Made by a program: the position numbers and the translations under genes. From the NCBI GenBank assembly GCA_017889845.1, contig JAGGAJ010000131.1, positions 1 to 5,170 of the forward strand: DNA of 5,170 bases. The letters run 5' to 3'. Below the pieces are notes generated by a model. That model saw only the letters and a program-made list of their open reading frames with translations. It was not told where the DNA came from and searched no databases. Below are positions 1 to 5,021 of this stretch, piece after piece. Within the stretch, counting starts at the first letter, position 1, and each line of letters opens with the position of its first letter. This DNA is from Deltaproteobacteria bacterium. Its GTDB lineage: Bacteria > Desulfobacterota > Deferrimicrobia > Deferrimicrobiales > Deferrimicrobiaceae.

Positions 1-637
1 ACCCGTCGTTCATCACCGCGATCCGGTCCCCCAGTTCCATCGCTTCCTGCTGGTCGTGGGTGACGAACAGGGTCGCGATCCCCACCTTCTTCTGCACCGC
101 GGCGACTTCCCGCCGAAGCCGCTCCCGGACCTTGATGTCCAGCGCGGAAAGCGGTTCGTCCAGGAGCAGGAGGGAAGGGGACACTGCAAGCGCCCGGGCG
201 AGGGCCACCCTCTGCCGCTGCCCCCCGGATAACTTCTCCACGGGACGGTCCACTTCCTCCGAAAGGCCGACGAGGTCGAGCATGTCGGAGGCTTTCCGGT
301 TCATCTCGGGGGAGGCGACCCCTCGCACGCGTAGCCCGAAGGCGACGTTCTCCCGGACTGTCTTCCCGGGGAAGAGCGCGTAATCCTGGAAGACGAAACC
401 GATGTTCCGGTCCCGGGAAGGGACATCCTCCATGTCCTTTCCCGCGATGGTGACCGTCCCGCGATCTTTGCACAGGAGCCCCGCCACGATGCGAAGCAGC
501 GTCGATTTCCCGCACCCGCTGGGGCCGAGGATGGCGAGCATCTCGCCGGCTTGGACCTCGAGCGACACGCCGGTGAGAACGGGCCGGTCGCCAAACGACT
601 TCCCGACGTTTTCCAGCGACAGGTGCGGGGTATTCAT
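1..637 (-). CDS. ABC importer ATP-binding protein, sulfate/oxyanion type (3' end cut by window)
   Basis: This is the cytoplasmic ATPase that powers import by the adjoining permease and binding protein. Translating the minus strand from the ATG at 637 gives 212 residues before the left window edge, with no stop. All nucleotide-binding motifs are visible: Walker A GPSGCGKST (residues 38-46), Q-loop FVFQDYALF (81-89), signature LSGGQRQR (136-143), Walker B LLLLDEP (156-162) followed by the D-loop SALD, and the H-loop THD (193-195). The spacing and the DYALFPG and HDQQEAM sequences fit the CysA/PotA/ModC-type importer ATPases, whose C-terminal regulatory domain would lie outside the window. The start overlaps the permease stop (ATGA) and has GGAGG 4 nt upstream (642-646), implying translational coupling. 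The substrate cannot be read from this subunit; it is inferred from the operon. The ATPase call is very secure, the sulfate assignment less so. Confidence 0.95.
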   Translation of the reverse strand, partial: MNTPHLSLENVGKSFGDRPVLTGVSLEVQAGEMLAILGPSGCGKSTLLRIVAGLLCKDRGTVTIAGKDMEDVPSRDRNIGFVFQDYALFPGKTVRENVAFGLRVRGVASPEMNRKASDMLDLVGLSEEVDRPVEKLSGGQRQRVALARALAVSPSLLLLDEPLSALDIKVRERLRREVAAVQKKVGIATLFVTHDQQEAMELGDRIAVMNDG

Positions 638-1464
638 GCCACCTCCGCCTTCCTGCCGCCCGACGACTGTACGAGTTGGAGCCCCAGGAGGATGAGGAAG
701 GAAGCCAACGCCAGCAGGATGGCGATGGCCGACGCGCCCTCGACGTCCCCCGTATTGAAACGGGAGAAGATGTAGAGCGGGCCTGTCTGGGTCCTCCCGA
801 CGAGGTTTCCCGACACCATGATGGAGGCCCCGAATTCCCCCAGCGACCGGGAGAAGGTCAGAAAGGCCCCCGCCACGATCCCCTCCCGGATCGCGGGGAG
901 GGTGACGAAGGCGAACACCTGCCACTCCTTCGCCCCCAGCGTCCGGGCCGCCTCCTCCCCGGACCGGGGGACGGACTCCAGGACGGCCCCCACCGCGCGC
1001 ACCATGAACGGGAACGTCACGAAGACGTGACCCAGGAGCAGGCCGGGAAAGGAGAACATGACCTGGATGTCGTGGTCGCCCAGGAATCTCCCGAGGGGCC
1101 CCAGGGGACCATACATCAAGAGCAGGGCGAAACCGGTCACGACCGTGGGGATGGCCAGCGGGATGTCCACGAGGGCGTTGACGGCTTTCCGTCCCGGGAA
1201 CCGGTAGCGCGTGAGAAGGAACGCCATCGCCGTTCCGATGACGCCGTTGACGGCGGTGGTGGCCAGGGCGACGAGGGCGGTCAGGCGCAGGGCGCCCACG
1301 GCGTCCGGGTTCCTGAGCCGGTCCCAGAACACCCCGAATCCCTCCCGTACCGCATACTGGTTCAGGGAAACCAGTGGGAGGAGGATCAGGAGGATGAATA
1401 GCCCCAGTGCGGCGGCGAACGTCGCTCCCCGCACGAGGGAATCCATGTTCCGGGACCGGCCCAT
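634..1464 (-). CDS. ABC transporter permease, CysT/CysW (sulfate-type) family
   Basis: This 276-residue inner-membrane subunit forms the translocation channel. Six hydrophobic segments are visible, at about residues 16-34, 60-85, 96-118, 135-160, 193-220 and 244-264. The cytoplasmic EAA loop that docks on the ATPase lies at 170-190 (EEAARTLGAKEW...TLP, with the conserved Gly at 177). Family-typical segments include TRYRFPGRKAVNALVDIP (85-102), which resembles CysT/CysW, and the region after SLGEFGASIMVSGN (207-220), where the GASAIAI segment is closer to CysT. The start ATG has GGAG 5 nt upstream; an internal Met7 has no better site. It begins 12 nt after the binding-protein stop and overlaps the ATPase start by 4 nt. 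Classical sulfate importers pair CysT with CysW, but only one permease is seen here, so it may homodimerise as ModB or TupB does. A second subunit encoded beyond the left edge cannot be excluded. Confidence 0.93.
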   Translation of the reverse strand: MGRSRNMDSLVRGATFAAALGLFILLILLPLVSLNQYAVREGFGVFWDRLRNPDAVGALRLTALVALATTAVNGVIGTAMAFLLTRYRFPGRKAVNALVDIPLAIPTVVTGFALLLMYGPLGPLGRFLGDHDIQVMFSFPGLLLGHVFVTFPFMVRAVGAVLESVPRSGEEAARTLGAKEWQVFAFVTLPAIREGIVAGAFLTFSRSLGEFGASIMVSGNLVGRTQTGPLYIFSRFNTGDVEGASAIAILLALASFLILLGLQLVQSSGGRKAEVA

Positions 1465-1476
1465 CGGAACTCCGCA

Positions 1477-2460
1477 TTACTTCTGTTGCGTCTTCTTCCA
1501 GGCGTTCTCGATCACGTTCTTCCGCGCGTTCTGCCATCCGCCCAGGTCGTCGACGGTGAACGGCTCGGCGACCGTCGCGTATTTCCCCTGGAACTCCTTT
1601 CCAATCTTCGAGTCCACGGGCCGGAAACCGAACCTCGCGTAGGAACGCTGTGCCCCTGCGGTGTAGAGGAACTGGATCAGCTCGCTAACCACGTGCTCCT
1701 GCTCCGGCTTGATGTTTTTGTCGATCCGGGCGACCTTCCACTCCGTCTCGATCGTCTTTCGGGGGACGGCGATCATGTATTCACGCCCCTTGGCCTTCTC
1801 CAGCAGGGCTTCGTTCTCGTACGTCACGATGGCGTCCCCGAATCCCGCGTCGAACTGCACGAAGGTCTGGCGCGCGGACTCCGGTTGGGCGATCACGTTC
1901 TTCTCCACGGCCGACAGAAGCTTCACGCCCCCGTCCTCGGGACCGAAGGAAAGGTTTTTGAAGTTCGCTCCCGCGCCGTAGATCGCGAAGATCGCCCACT
2001 GCGCCCCGCCCGACGTGTCCGGGCTGGCGTGGAGGACTTTCGTGCCGGGTTTCGCAAGGTCCTCGAAGGTGTTGAGCCCCTTCGGGTTGTCCTTCCGCGT
2101 GACGAACACGATGACGGACTTGATCACCGCTCCCTTGTTCGGGTTTTTCCGCCAGTCGGATGCGATCAACCCCTTCTCCTTCAACTGGTCCAGGTAGAGC
2201 TCGGAGGACAGGACGGCGACCTGCACCGGTGCGCCGCCCAGGATCTGGTTCTTGAGCGTCCCCGAACCGGCGAACGAGGCGGAGACGTCCACGTCCTTGC
2301 CGAACTTCTCCTTGTAATACTTCCTGAACGCCGGGAGGATCTCCTTCGTCGTGGCGTCCTCCGTGACGCAGCAGGAGTGAAGGTTCACCTTGATCGGTTC
2401 GGCGTAAGCGTGGGGAGCGACAAACAGCGCAACAACGAGCAAGACGAACAGGCGTTTCAT
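1477..2460 (-). CDS. Exported substrate-binding protein, sulfate/thiosulfate (Sbp/CysP) family
   Basis: This is the periplasmic receptor that delivers an oxyanion, probably sulfate or a relative, to the permease. The 327-residue product starts with a signal peptide (residues 1-20, cleavage after AYA). Family signatures are the AGSG loop (64-67), the NPKGLNTFEDLAKPG segment (125-139), SGGAQW (150-155), GFGDAIVTYENEAL (206-219) and FTVDDLGGWQNARK (301-314). They match the Sbp counterparts GGSG, SGGARW, GIGDVLIAWENEAL and FTIDEVFGGWAKAQ. The length is normal for the family. Two things are odd. The N-terminal YDPTRE ligand loop is replaced by HSCCVTEDATT, with vicinal cysteines at 30-31. The Trp of the AWENEA motif, recalled as a sulfate hydrogen-bond donor in Salmonella Sbp, is Tyr214. 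Specificity may therefore differ. The start at 2460 is chosen over an in-frame ATG 33 nt upstream because AGGAGG lies 4 nt before it and the signal peptide begins there. Confidence 0.92.
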   Translation of the reverse strand: MKRLFVLLVVALFVAPHAYAEPIKVNLHSCCVTEDATTKEILPAFRKYYKEKFGKDVDVSASFAGSGTLKNQILGGAPVQVAVLSSELYLDQLKEKGLIASDWRKNPNKGAVIKSVIVFVTRKDNPKGLNTFEDLAKPGTKVLHASPDTSGGAQWAIFAIYGAGANFKNLSFGPEDGGVKLLSAVEKNVIAQPESARQTFVQFDAGFGDAIVTYENEALLEKAKGREYMIAVPRKTIETEWKVARIDKNIKPEQEHVVSELIQFLYTAGAQRSYARFGFRPVDSKIGKEFQGKYATVAEPFTVDDLGGWQNARKNVIENAWKKTQQK

Positions 2461-2464
2461 GGTT

Positions 2465-2470
2465 CCTCCT
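2465..2470 (-). promoter_or_regulatory. Ribosome binding site that fixes the binding-protein start
   Basis: Read on the minus strand this is AGGAGG, 4 nt upstream of the ATG at 2460. It lies inside the 11-codon extension that the alternative upstream ATG (2493) would add. That upstream ATG has no purine-rich site before it and would put a polar His/Pro segment ahead of the signal peptide. Confidence 0.85.
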
Positions 2471-2492
2471 GGGTGGAAATATTTAATCAACA

Positions 2493-2517
2493 AATACTAT
2501 AGGGTATGTAGGGTATT
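2493..2517 (-). repeat. Tandem ATACCCTA repeat with AATAC/GTATT ends, candidate operator of the importer operon
   Basis: On the minus strand ATACCCTA occurs twice in a 9-bp period (2516-2509 and 2507-2500). The whole element is bounded by AATAC and GTATT, which form a 5-bp inverted repeat 25 bp across. It covers the proposed -10 and the start site, so a bound protein would probably block transcription. The ATAC...GTAT ends recall Rrf2-family operators (IscR/CymR type), a family known to control sulfur genes in some bacteria. The match is loose, so regulator identity is speculation. Confidence 0.4.
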
Positions 2518-2538
2518 GTTTCGGGGTGAGCGTGTCAA
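2496..2538 (-). promoter_or_regulatory. Sigma-70-type promoter for the ABC importer operon
   Basis: On the minus strand a perfect -35 hexamer TTGACA (2538-2533) is followed after 17 bp by TACCCT (2515-2510), which keeps the key T, A and final T of a -10 element. Transcription would start near 2503, giving a leader of about 43 nt to the ATG at 2460. A better-looking -10 (TATAGT, 2501-2496) lies 31 bp from the TTGACA and has no -35 of its own, so it would need an activator. The poor -10 fits a regulated promoter. Confidence 0.55.
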
Positions 2539-2632
2539 GGAAAAAATCGGGAGATTTCAAGTTCTGGCGCCCACTCATGCTGTCTGGCCTTCTCCCTCAT
2601 TTTTTCACCATCATCAGCCTCACCCGCCCTGT

Positions 2633-2667
2633 ATGGAATAGTCTTTGCCCTGGTGAAACTATTCTTC
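2633..2667 (+). promoter_or_regulatory. Paired upstream activator sites (A and B) for the sigma-54 promoter of the small exported protein
   Basis: Site A is 2633-2646 (ATGGAATAGTCTTT). Site B is 2654-2667, read on the minus strand as GAAGAATAGTTTCA. They share the GAATAGT core in opposite orientation, giving a perfect 7-bp inverted repeat GAATAGT/ACTATTC (2636-2642 and 2658-2664), and are offset by exactly 21 bp, about two helical turns. Their centre is about 115 bp upstream of the predicted start near 2767, the usual enhancer distance for NtrC-class activators. The same motif recurs as a 21-bp pair at 3284-3318. The likely binder is the response regulator encoded at 3542-4912, by inference from proximity and layout. 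Confidence 0.55.
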
Positions 2668-2710
2668 ATACCCGGTTTCTTCGGAAATACCGTGTCCCGA
2701 AAACCGTAGT

Positions 2711-2734
2711 TCCATCGGCACGTTGTGCGATGGA
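2711..2734. repeat. Imperfect 24-bp dyad just upstream of the sigma-54 -24 element
   Basis: Left arm TCCATCGGCAC and right arm GTGCGATGGA are reverse complements except for one extra G (2718), leaving a GTT centre. The dyad ends 7 bp before the GG of the -24 element and lies upstream of the predicted start, so it would act as DNA rather than RNA. It may be a binding site for a second regulator, but nothing identifies that protein. No similar dyad is seen at the second sigma-54-like promoter. Confidence 0.4.
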
Positions 2735-2739
2735 GCCGA

Positions 2740-2756
2740 TTGGCATGTCATATGCT
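2740..2756 (+). promoter_or_regulatory. Sigma-54 (RpoN) promoter of the small exported protein gene
   Basis: The sequence TTGGCATGTCATATGCT has the invariant GG (2742-2743) and GC (2754-2755) separated by exactly 10 bp. It fits the consensus TTGGCAYG-N4-TTGCW with one mismatch (A for T at 2752). It is followed by the T-run common after the -12 element (2756-2760). Predicted start is near G2767, leaving about 52 nt to the ATG at 2819. The upstream paired sites and a downstream gene for a GAFTGA-containing activator support a functional promoter. Confidence 0.8.
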
Positions 2757-2818
2757 TTTTATCCTGGCAAGAGGGGGGAAGTAGCCCCCGAACGAAAACC
2801 GCAAGGAGGAGAGAGGCG

Positions 2819-3106
2819 ATGAAGGCGTATGCGGCAGGGATGTTGGTTCTCGCGATGGTATTGGCGGCAGTCACGGTGGTAAGCCCCGCGTTCGCGGGCC
2901 AGACACAGACGGAACGGGAAGGGGACCTTATTCAGAATGCCGACCCCGAGAGTGCGCTGGGATGGCAGGTGCGCCCGCCTGTGGAGACAGGCGGTCTCCC
3001 CGCGGATGAAGTCCGGCGTATGAAGTCAGGGAGCCTTGCGACGAGTCAGTTTCCCACCGTCGAGATTGGCGGGGTGGTCTACAGGATCGGGATCGACACG
3101 TACTAG
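2819..3106 (+). CDS. Small exported protein of unknown function (95 aa), sigma-54 controlled
   Basis: I do not recognise this family. The start is well set by AAGGAGG at 2803-2809, 9 nt before the ATG. Residues 1-26 form a clear Sec signal peptide: Lys2, a hydrophobic stretch over about 5-22, and cleavage after SPAFA. There is no lipobox Cys, so the mature product of about 69 residues should be soluble and periplasmic or secreted. The mature chain has no Cys or His, many acidic residues, a Gly/Pro-rich middle (VRPPVETGGLPADE) and a beta-strand-like C-terminus ending VEIGGVVYRIGIDTY. It is alone between a sigma-54 promoter and a strong hairpin, so it is probably a single-gene transcript. The layout recalls ZraP, a small periplasmic protein controlled by the NtrC-type ZraR, but there is no sequence resemblance and no metal-ligand richness. 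Reality of the gene is likely; its function is unknown. Confidence 0.8.
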   Translation: MKAYAAGMLVLAMVLAAVTVVSPAFAGQTQTEREGDLIQNADPESALGWQVRPPVETGGLPADEVRRMKSGSLATSQFPTVEIGGVVYRIGIDTY

Positions 3107-3123
3107 TATCATGGTGTGGGGAA

Positions 3124-3180
3124 CCCTACCAGGGTCGATCGGTGCAAACCGGATGCGCCGGTCGACCCTGGCCTATAGGG
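3124..3180 (+). terminator. Long hairpin after the small exported protein gene, probable terminator or mRNA 3' end
   Basis: An 18-bp stem pairs 3129-3146 with 3154-3171 around a 7-nt loop (AACCGGA). Its two non-Watson-Crick pairs (3139/3161 and 3143/3157) are U-G on the plus-strand RNA but would be A-C mismatches on the minus strand, so the structure favours plus-strand RNA. An outer CCCTA/TAGGG (3124-3128, 3176-3180) can extend it across a 4-nt bulge. It starts 17-22 nt after the stop codon. No T-run follows directly. The nearest is TTTT at 3193-3196 after a small GCGA/TCGC hairpin (3181-3192), so it may stabilise the 3' end rather than terminate alone. Confidence 0.6.
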
Positions 3181-3283
3181 GCGATATCTCGCTTTTCATC
3201 AGGGTTGGCCTGCCCGGCTGTAATCCAGCCATCCCCGGACACGCACCCTCAGACCCCGTGCCCACGTTACCCGCGGTATTGAC
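3181..3283 (+). other. Non-coding stretch with minor hairpins only
   Basis: No convincing gene is seen here. Two short hairpins are present: GCGA/TCGC (3181-3192, followed by TTTT) and GGCTG/CAGCC (3216-3230, loop TAATC). With the flanking hairpin, the activator sites and the sigma-54-like promoter, this accounts for the 435-nt gap between the small exported protein gene and the regulator gene. Confidence 0.5.
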
Positions 3284-3318
3284 GAAGAAATGTCTCACCG
3301 CGTAGAAGAATAGTCTTC
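3284..3318 (+). promoter_or_regulatory. Paired upstream activator sites (C and D) for the regulator gene
   Basis: Site C, 3305-3318, is GAAGAATAGTCTTC, the best copy in the window, with GAAGA/TCTTC arms around ATAG. Site D, 3284-3297 (GAAGAAATGTCTCA), matches it at 10 of 14 positions. The two are offset by exactly 21 bp, as in the pair at 2633-2667. Site C shares the 10-mer GAATAGTCTT with site A, and its first ten bases are the reverse complement of 2658-2667. The pair lies about 110-130 bp upstream of the -12 element at 3421-3422. A 6-bp inverted repeat CGCGGT/ACCGCG (3272-3277, 3297-3302) surrounds site D. Binding by the NtrC-type regulator, and so autoregulation, is inferred. Confidence 0.5.
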
Positions 3319-3406
3319 AACATCCACAAGGTGATTTACCTCATACCGCCCCATCACAACGTACAACCATTCGATTTTCCTCAATATGGGGAATCCTGCA
3401 TTGCCT

Positions 3407-3423
3407 GCGGTACACACTTTGCT
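3407..3423 (+). promoter_or_regulatory. Candidate sigma-54 promoter of the response regulator gene
   Basis: GCGGTACACACTTTGCT has GG (3409-3410) and GC (3421-3422) exactly 10 bp apart with a full TTGCT -12 block. The -24 block is degenerate (GGTACA in place of GGCACG). Start would be near G3434, leaving a leader of about 108 nt. It is weaker than the promoter at 2740-2756, but a 21-bp activator-site pair lies at a similar upstream distance. Confidence 0.45.
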
Positions 3424-3524
3424 GCTATAGCCGGATAAGGCTTTCAACGAACCTCCGATTCCACGGCTGTTACGACGTCAAGCGAATCCAGCTCCCGTGT
3501 CCACAGTCGAGGAGGTGCCGGGGT

Positions 3525-3532
3525 GGGGAAGG
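3525..3532 (+). promoter_or_regulatory. Ribosome binding site supporting the ATG start of the regulator
   Basis: GGGGAAGG lies 9 nt before the ATG at 3542. An in-frame GTG at 3497 would add 15 residues but has no purine-rich site upstream. Starting at 3542 places the first beta strand of the receiver domain (GRILFIDDD) right at the N-terminus, as is normal in this family. Confidence 0.65.
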
Positions 3533-3541
3533 CACGATGAG

Positions 3542-4912
3542 ATGAAAGGTCGCATCCTTTTCATTGATGATGACCAGGCCGGCCGCGAAGTGGCCCTGTT
3601 CAACCTTCGGAAGGCCGGTTATGAGGTTACCCAGTCCTCGGACGGTTTGGAGGGGCTCTCGCTTTTCTCGCCGGAAAAGGTCGACCTCGTCATCACCGAC
3701 GTGAAGATGCCGGGCATCTCCGGGATCGAGGTACTCCGGCGGATCAAGAAACAGGCGCCCGGATTCCCGGTCCTGGTCATCACGGCGTTCGGCAATGTGG
3801 AGATGGCCGTCGAGGCGATGAAAGCGGGAGCATACGACTTCATCGGGAAGCCTTTTCACAGAGATCAACTCCTCCTTTCCGTGGAACGGGCGTTCGACCG
3901 GTGCCGCCTGGAGGCGGAGGTGCGATCCCTGAGGATCCGGGCCAAAGGCGTGGAGAGGGAGATCGTGGGGACCTCCCCGCCAATGAAGAGGGTTCTGGAG
4001 ATCGCCGATCGGGTCGCGGGGACCGACGCCACCATACTGATCACCGGCGAGAGCGGGACCGGGAAGGAAGTGATCGCCCGGCGCATCCATGTCCGGTCCC
4101 AACGGGCGGAAGGTCCCTTCGTGGCGGTCAACTGCGCCGCCATCCCTGGAGAACTTCTGGAATCGGAACTCTTCGGCCACGCCAAAGGCGCCTTCACCGG
4201 AGCCGTCAAGGAACGGCTCGGGAAATTCCGGCAAGCCCAGGGCGGCACGCTGTTCCTCGACGAGATCGGAGAGATTCCGCTCCCGCTTCAGGCCAAGCTC
4301 CTGCGGGTCCTCCAGGAGAAAGTGGTGGATGCCGTGGGCGGGGATACGCCGGTACCGATCGACGTGCGGATCGTCGCCGCGACGAACAAGGATCCCCAGG
4401 AGCGGATCCGCGCCGGGGCTTTCCGCGAAGATCTCTTCTACCGCCTGAACGTGGTCGGGATCCACGTGCCTCCGTTGCGGGAGAGACCGGAAGACATTCC
4501 GTCCCTTGTGGAGCATTTCGTGAGAGAACTGGCGGAGGCGCGGGATGTAGTAGTGCCGTCCCACGTGATGCTGGAATTCGGGAGACGGCCATGGCCGGGG
4601 AACGTCCGGGAGTTGAAAAATGCCTGCGAGCGCCTGGTTATCCTGTGTCGGGGGACCGAGGCATCCCTCGAGGACCTGCCGACGCCTCCCGCCAAATCGT
4701 GGCAGGGGGCGCTTCCCTCGTTTGGGGGGGGCGGTGATCTCCCGGCGCTCCCGCCCGAAGGACTGTCTCTGATCGACCTGGAAAAGCAGGTGATCGAGAT
4801 GGTGCTTCGCCTGAAGAGATGGAACATTACTCAGGCAGCGGCCTATCTTCGGGTCCCGCGGCACATCCTCGTGTACCGCATCGAGAAGTATGGCCTGCGG
4901 CGCGATGCTTGA
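3542..4912 (+). CDS. NtrC-family sigma-54-dependent response regulator
   Basis: This cytoplasmic two-component regulator, 456 residues, activates RNA polymerase holding sigma-54 when phosphorylated. The receiver domain (about 1-120) has the acidic cluster DDD (9-11), phospho-acceptor Asp53 (ITDVKMPG), Thr81 and Lys103. The AAA+ domain (about 140-375) has Walker A GESGTGKE (169-176), the sigma-54 contact loop GAFTGA (216-221), Walker B TLFLDEIGE (236-244), the VAATN sensor (278-282), the arginine region FREDLFYRLNV (294-304) and WPGNVREL (351-358). A Gly/Pro-rich linker leads to a Fis-type helix-turn-helix (about 415-452, ITQAAAYLRVPRHILVYRIEKYGL region). All key residues are present, so it should be competent. 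No histidine kinase is in the window. Likely targets are the sigma-54 promoter of the small exported gene and its own promoter, given shared paired sites. A run of eight G bases (4724-4731) lies in the linker. The signal sensed is unknown. Confidence 0.96.
   Translation: MKGRILFIDDDQAGREVALFNLRKAGYEVTQSSDGLEGLSLFSPEKVDLVITDVKMPGISGIEVLRRIKKQAPGFPVLVITAFGNVEMAVEAMKAGAYDFIGKPFHRDQLLLSVERAFDRCRLEAEVRSLRIRAKGVEREIVGTSPPMKRVLEIADRVAGTDATILITGESGTGKEVIARRIHVRSQRAEGPFVAVNCAAIPGELLESELFGHAKGAFTGAVKERLGKFRQAQGGTLFLDEIGEIPLPLQAKLLRVLQEKVVDAVGGDTPVPIDVRIVAATNKDPQERIRAGAFREDLFYRLNVVGIHVPPLRERPEDIPSLVEHFVRELAEARDVVVPSHVMLEFGRRPWPGNVRELKNACERLVILCRGTEASLEDLPTPPAKSWQGALPSFGGGGDLPALPPEGLSLIDLEKQVIEMVLRLKRWNITQAAAYLRVPRHILVYRIEKYGLRRDA
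4724..4731 (+). repeat. Eight-G homopolymer in the regulator's linker
   Basis: The tract encodes the glycines after SF in the linker between the AAA+ and DNA-binding domains (residues about 395-397). A one-base slip would remove the helix-turn-helix while leaving receiver and AAA+ intact. The frame is open as given. Confidence 0.7.
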
Positions 4913-4946
4913 ACCTGCCGATACCGGCACCCGAAGGGAGCATCGC
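4902..4946 (+). terminator. Structured 3' end over the regulator stop codon, possible weak terminator
   Basis: An 8-bp perfect inverted repeat GCGATGCT/AGCATCGC (4902-4909, 4939-4946) encloses a TGCCG-ATAC-CGGCA hairpin (4916-4929) and a small CCC-GAA-GGG hairpin (4930-4938), which together could fold as a three-way junction. The stop codon (4910-4912) lies inside. No T-run follows, so intrinsic termination is doubtful. It may instead affect 3' stability or translation of the downstream gene. Confidence 0.35.
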
Positions 4947-5021
4947 CTACGAATGAAAAAGGGCGACTCTTGCATCTTAGCTGTCTATGGGAACAACCGA
5001 AGACAATGGGAGGGCCGACAT

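Noticed and set aside
676..1401. 241-codon plus-strand frame opposite the permease
   Set aside because: The product is a Glu/Gly/Asp/Arg-rich shadow with no hydrophobic core; the minus frame is a complete permease.
1486..2502. 338-codon open frame on the plus strand opposite the binding protein
   Set aside because: The minus frame is a clear Sbp-family protein with signal peptide and ribosome site; the plus product is low-complexity Arg/Leu/Val/Asp-rich sequence.
2541..2557. AT-rich hairpin with a T-run on the minus strand (AAATC/GATTT, then TTTT)
   Set aside because: The stem is only 5 bp and lies upstream of the importer promoter, with no minus-strand gene ending there, so it is unlikely to be a terminator.
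2526..2822. 98-codon plus-strand frame starting at GTG before the small exported protein gene
   Set aside because: It has no ribosome site, runs across the activator sites and the sigma-54 promoter, and shows no domain-like composition.
3279..3308. Sigma-70-like TTGACG with TAGAAG at 18 bp
   Set aside because: The match is moderate, the -10 is poor, and the segment is better explained by the paired activator sites it overlaps; still possible as a basal promoter.
3497..3541. GTG-initiated 15-residue extension of the response regulator
   Set aside because: No Shine-Dalgarno precedes the GTG, and the ATG at 3542 starts the receiver domain in the usual place with a purine-rich site before it.
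4961..4973. Sigma-54-like GGG...TTGC element before the cupredoxin-like gene
   Set aside because: GG and GC are 9 bp apart instead of 10, and no GAAGAATAGTCTTC-like pair is seen upstream.
3470..4975. 501-codon open frame on the minus strand opposite the regulator
   Set aside because: It is a high-GC shadow: the plus frame has every NtrC-family motif, while the reverse product is Arg/Pro/His-rich without any recognisable domain.
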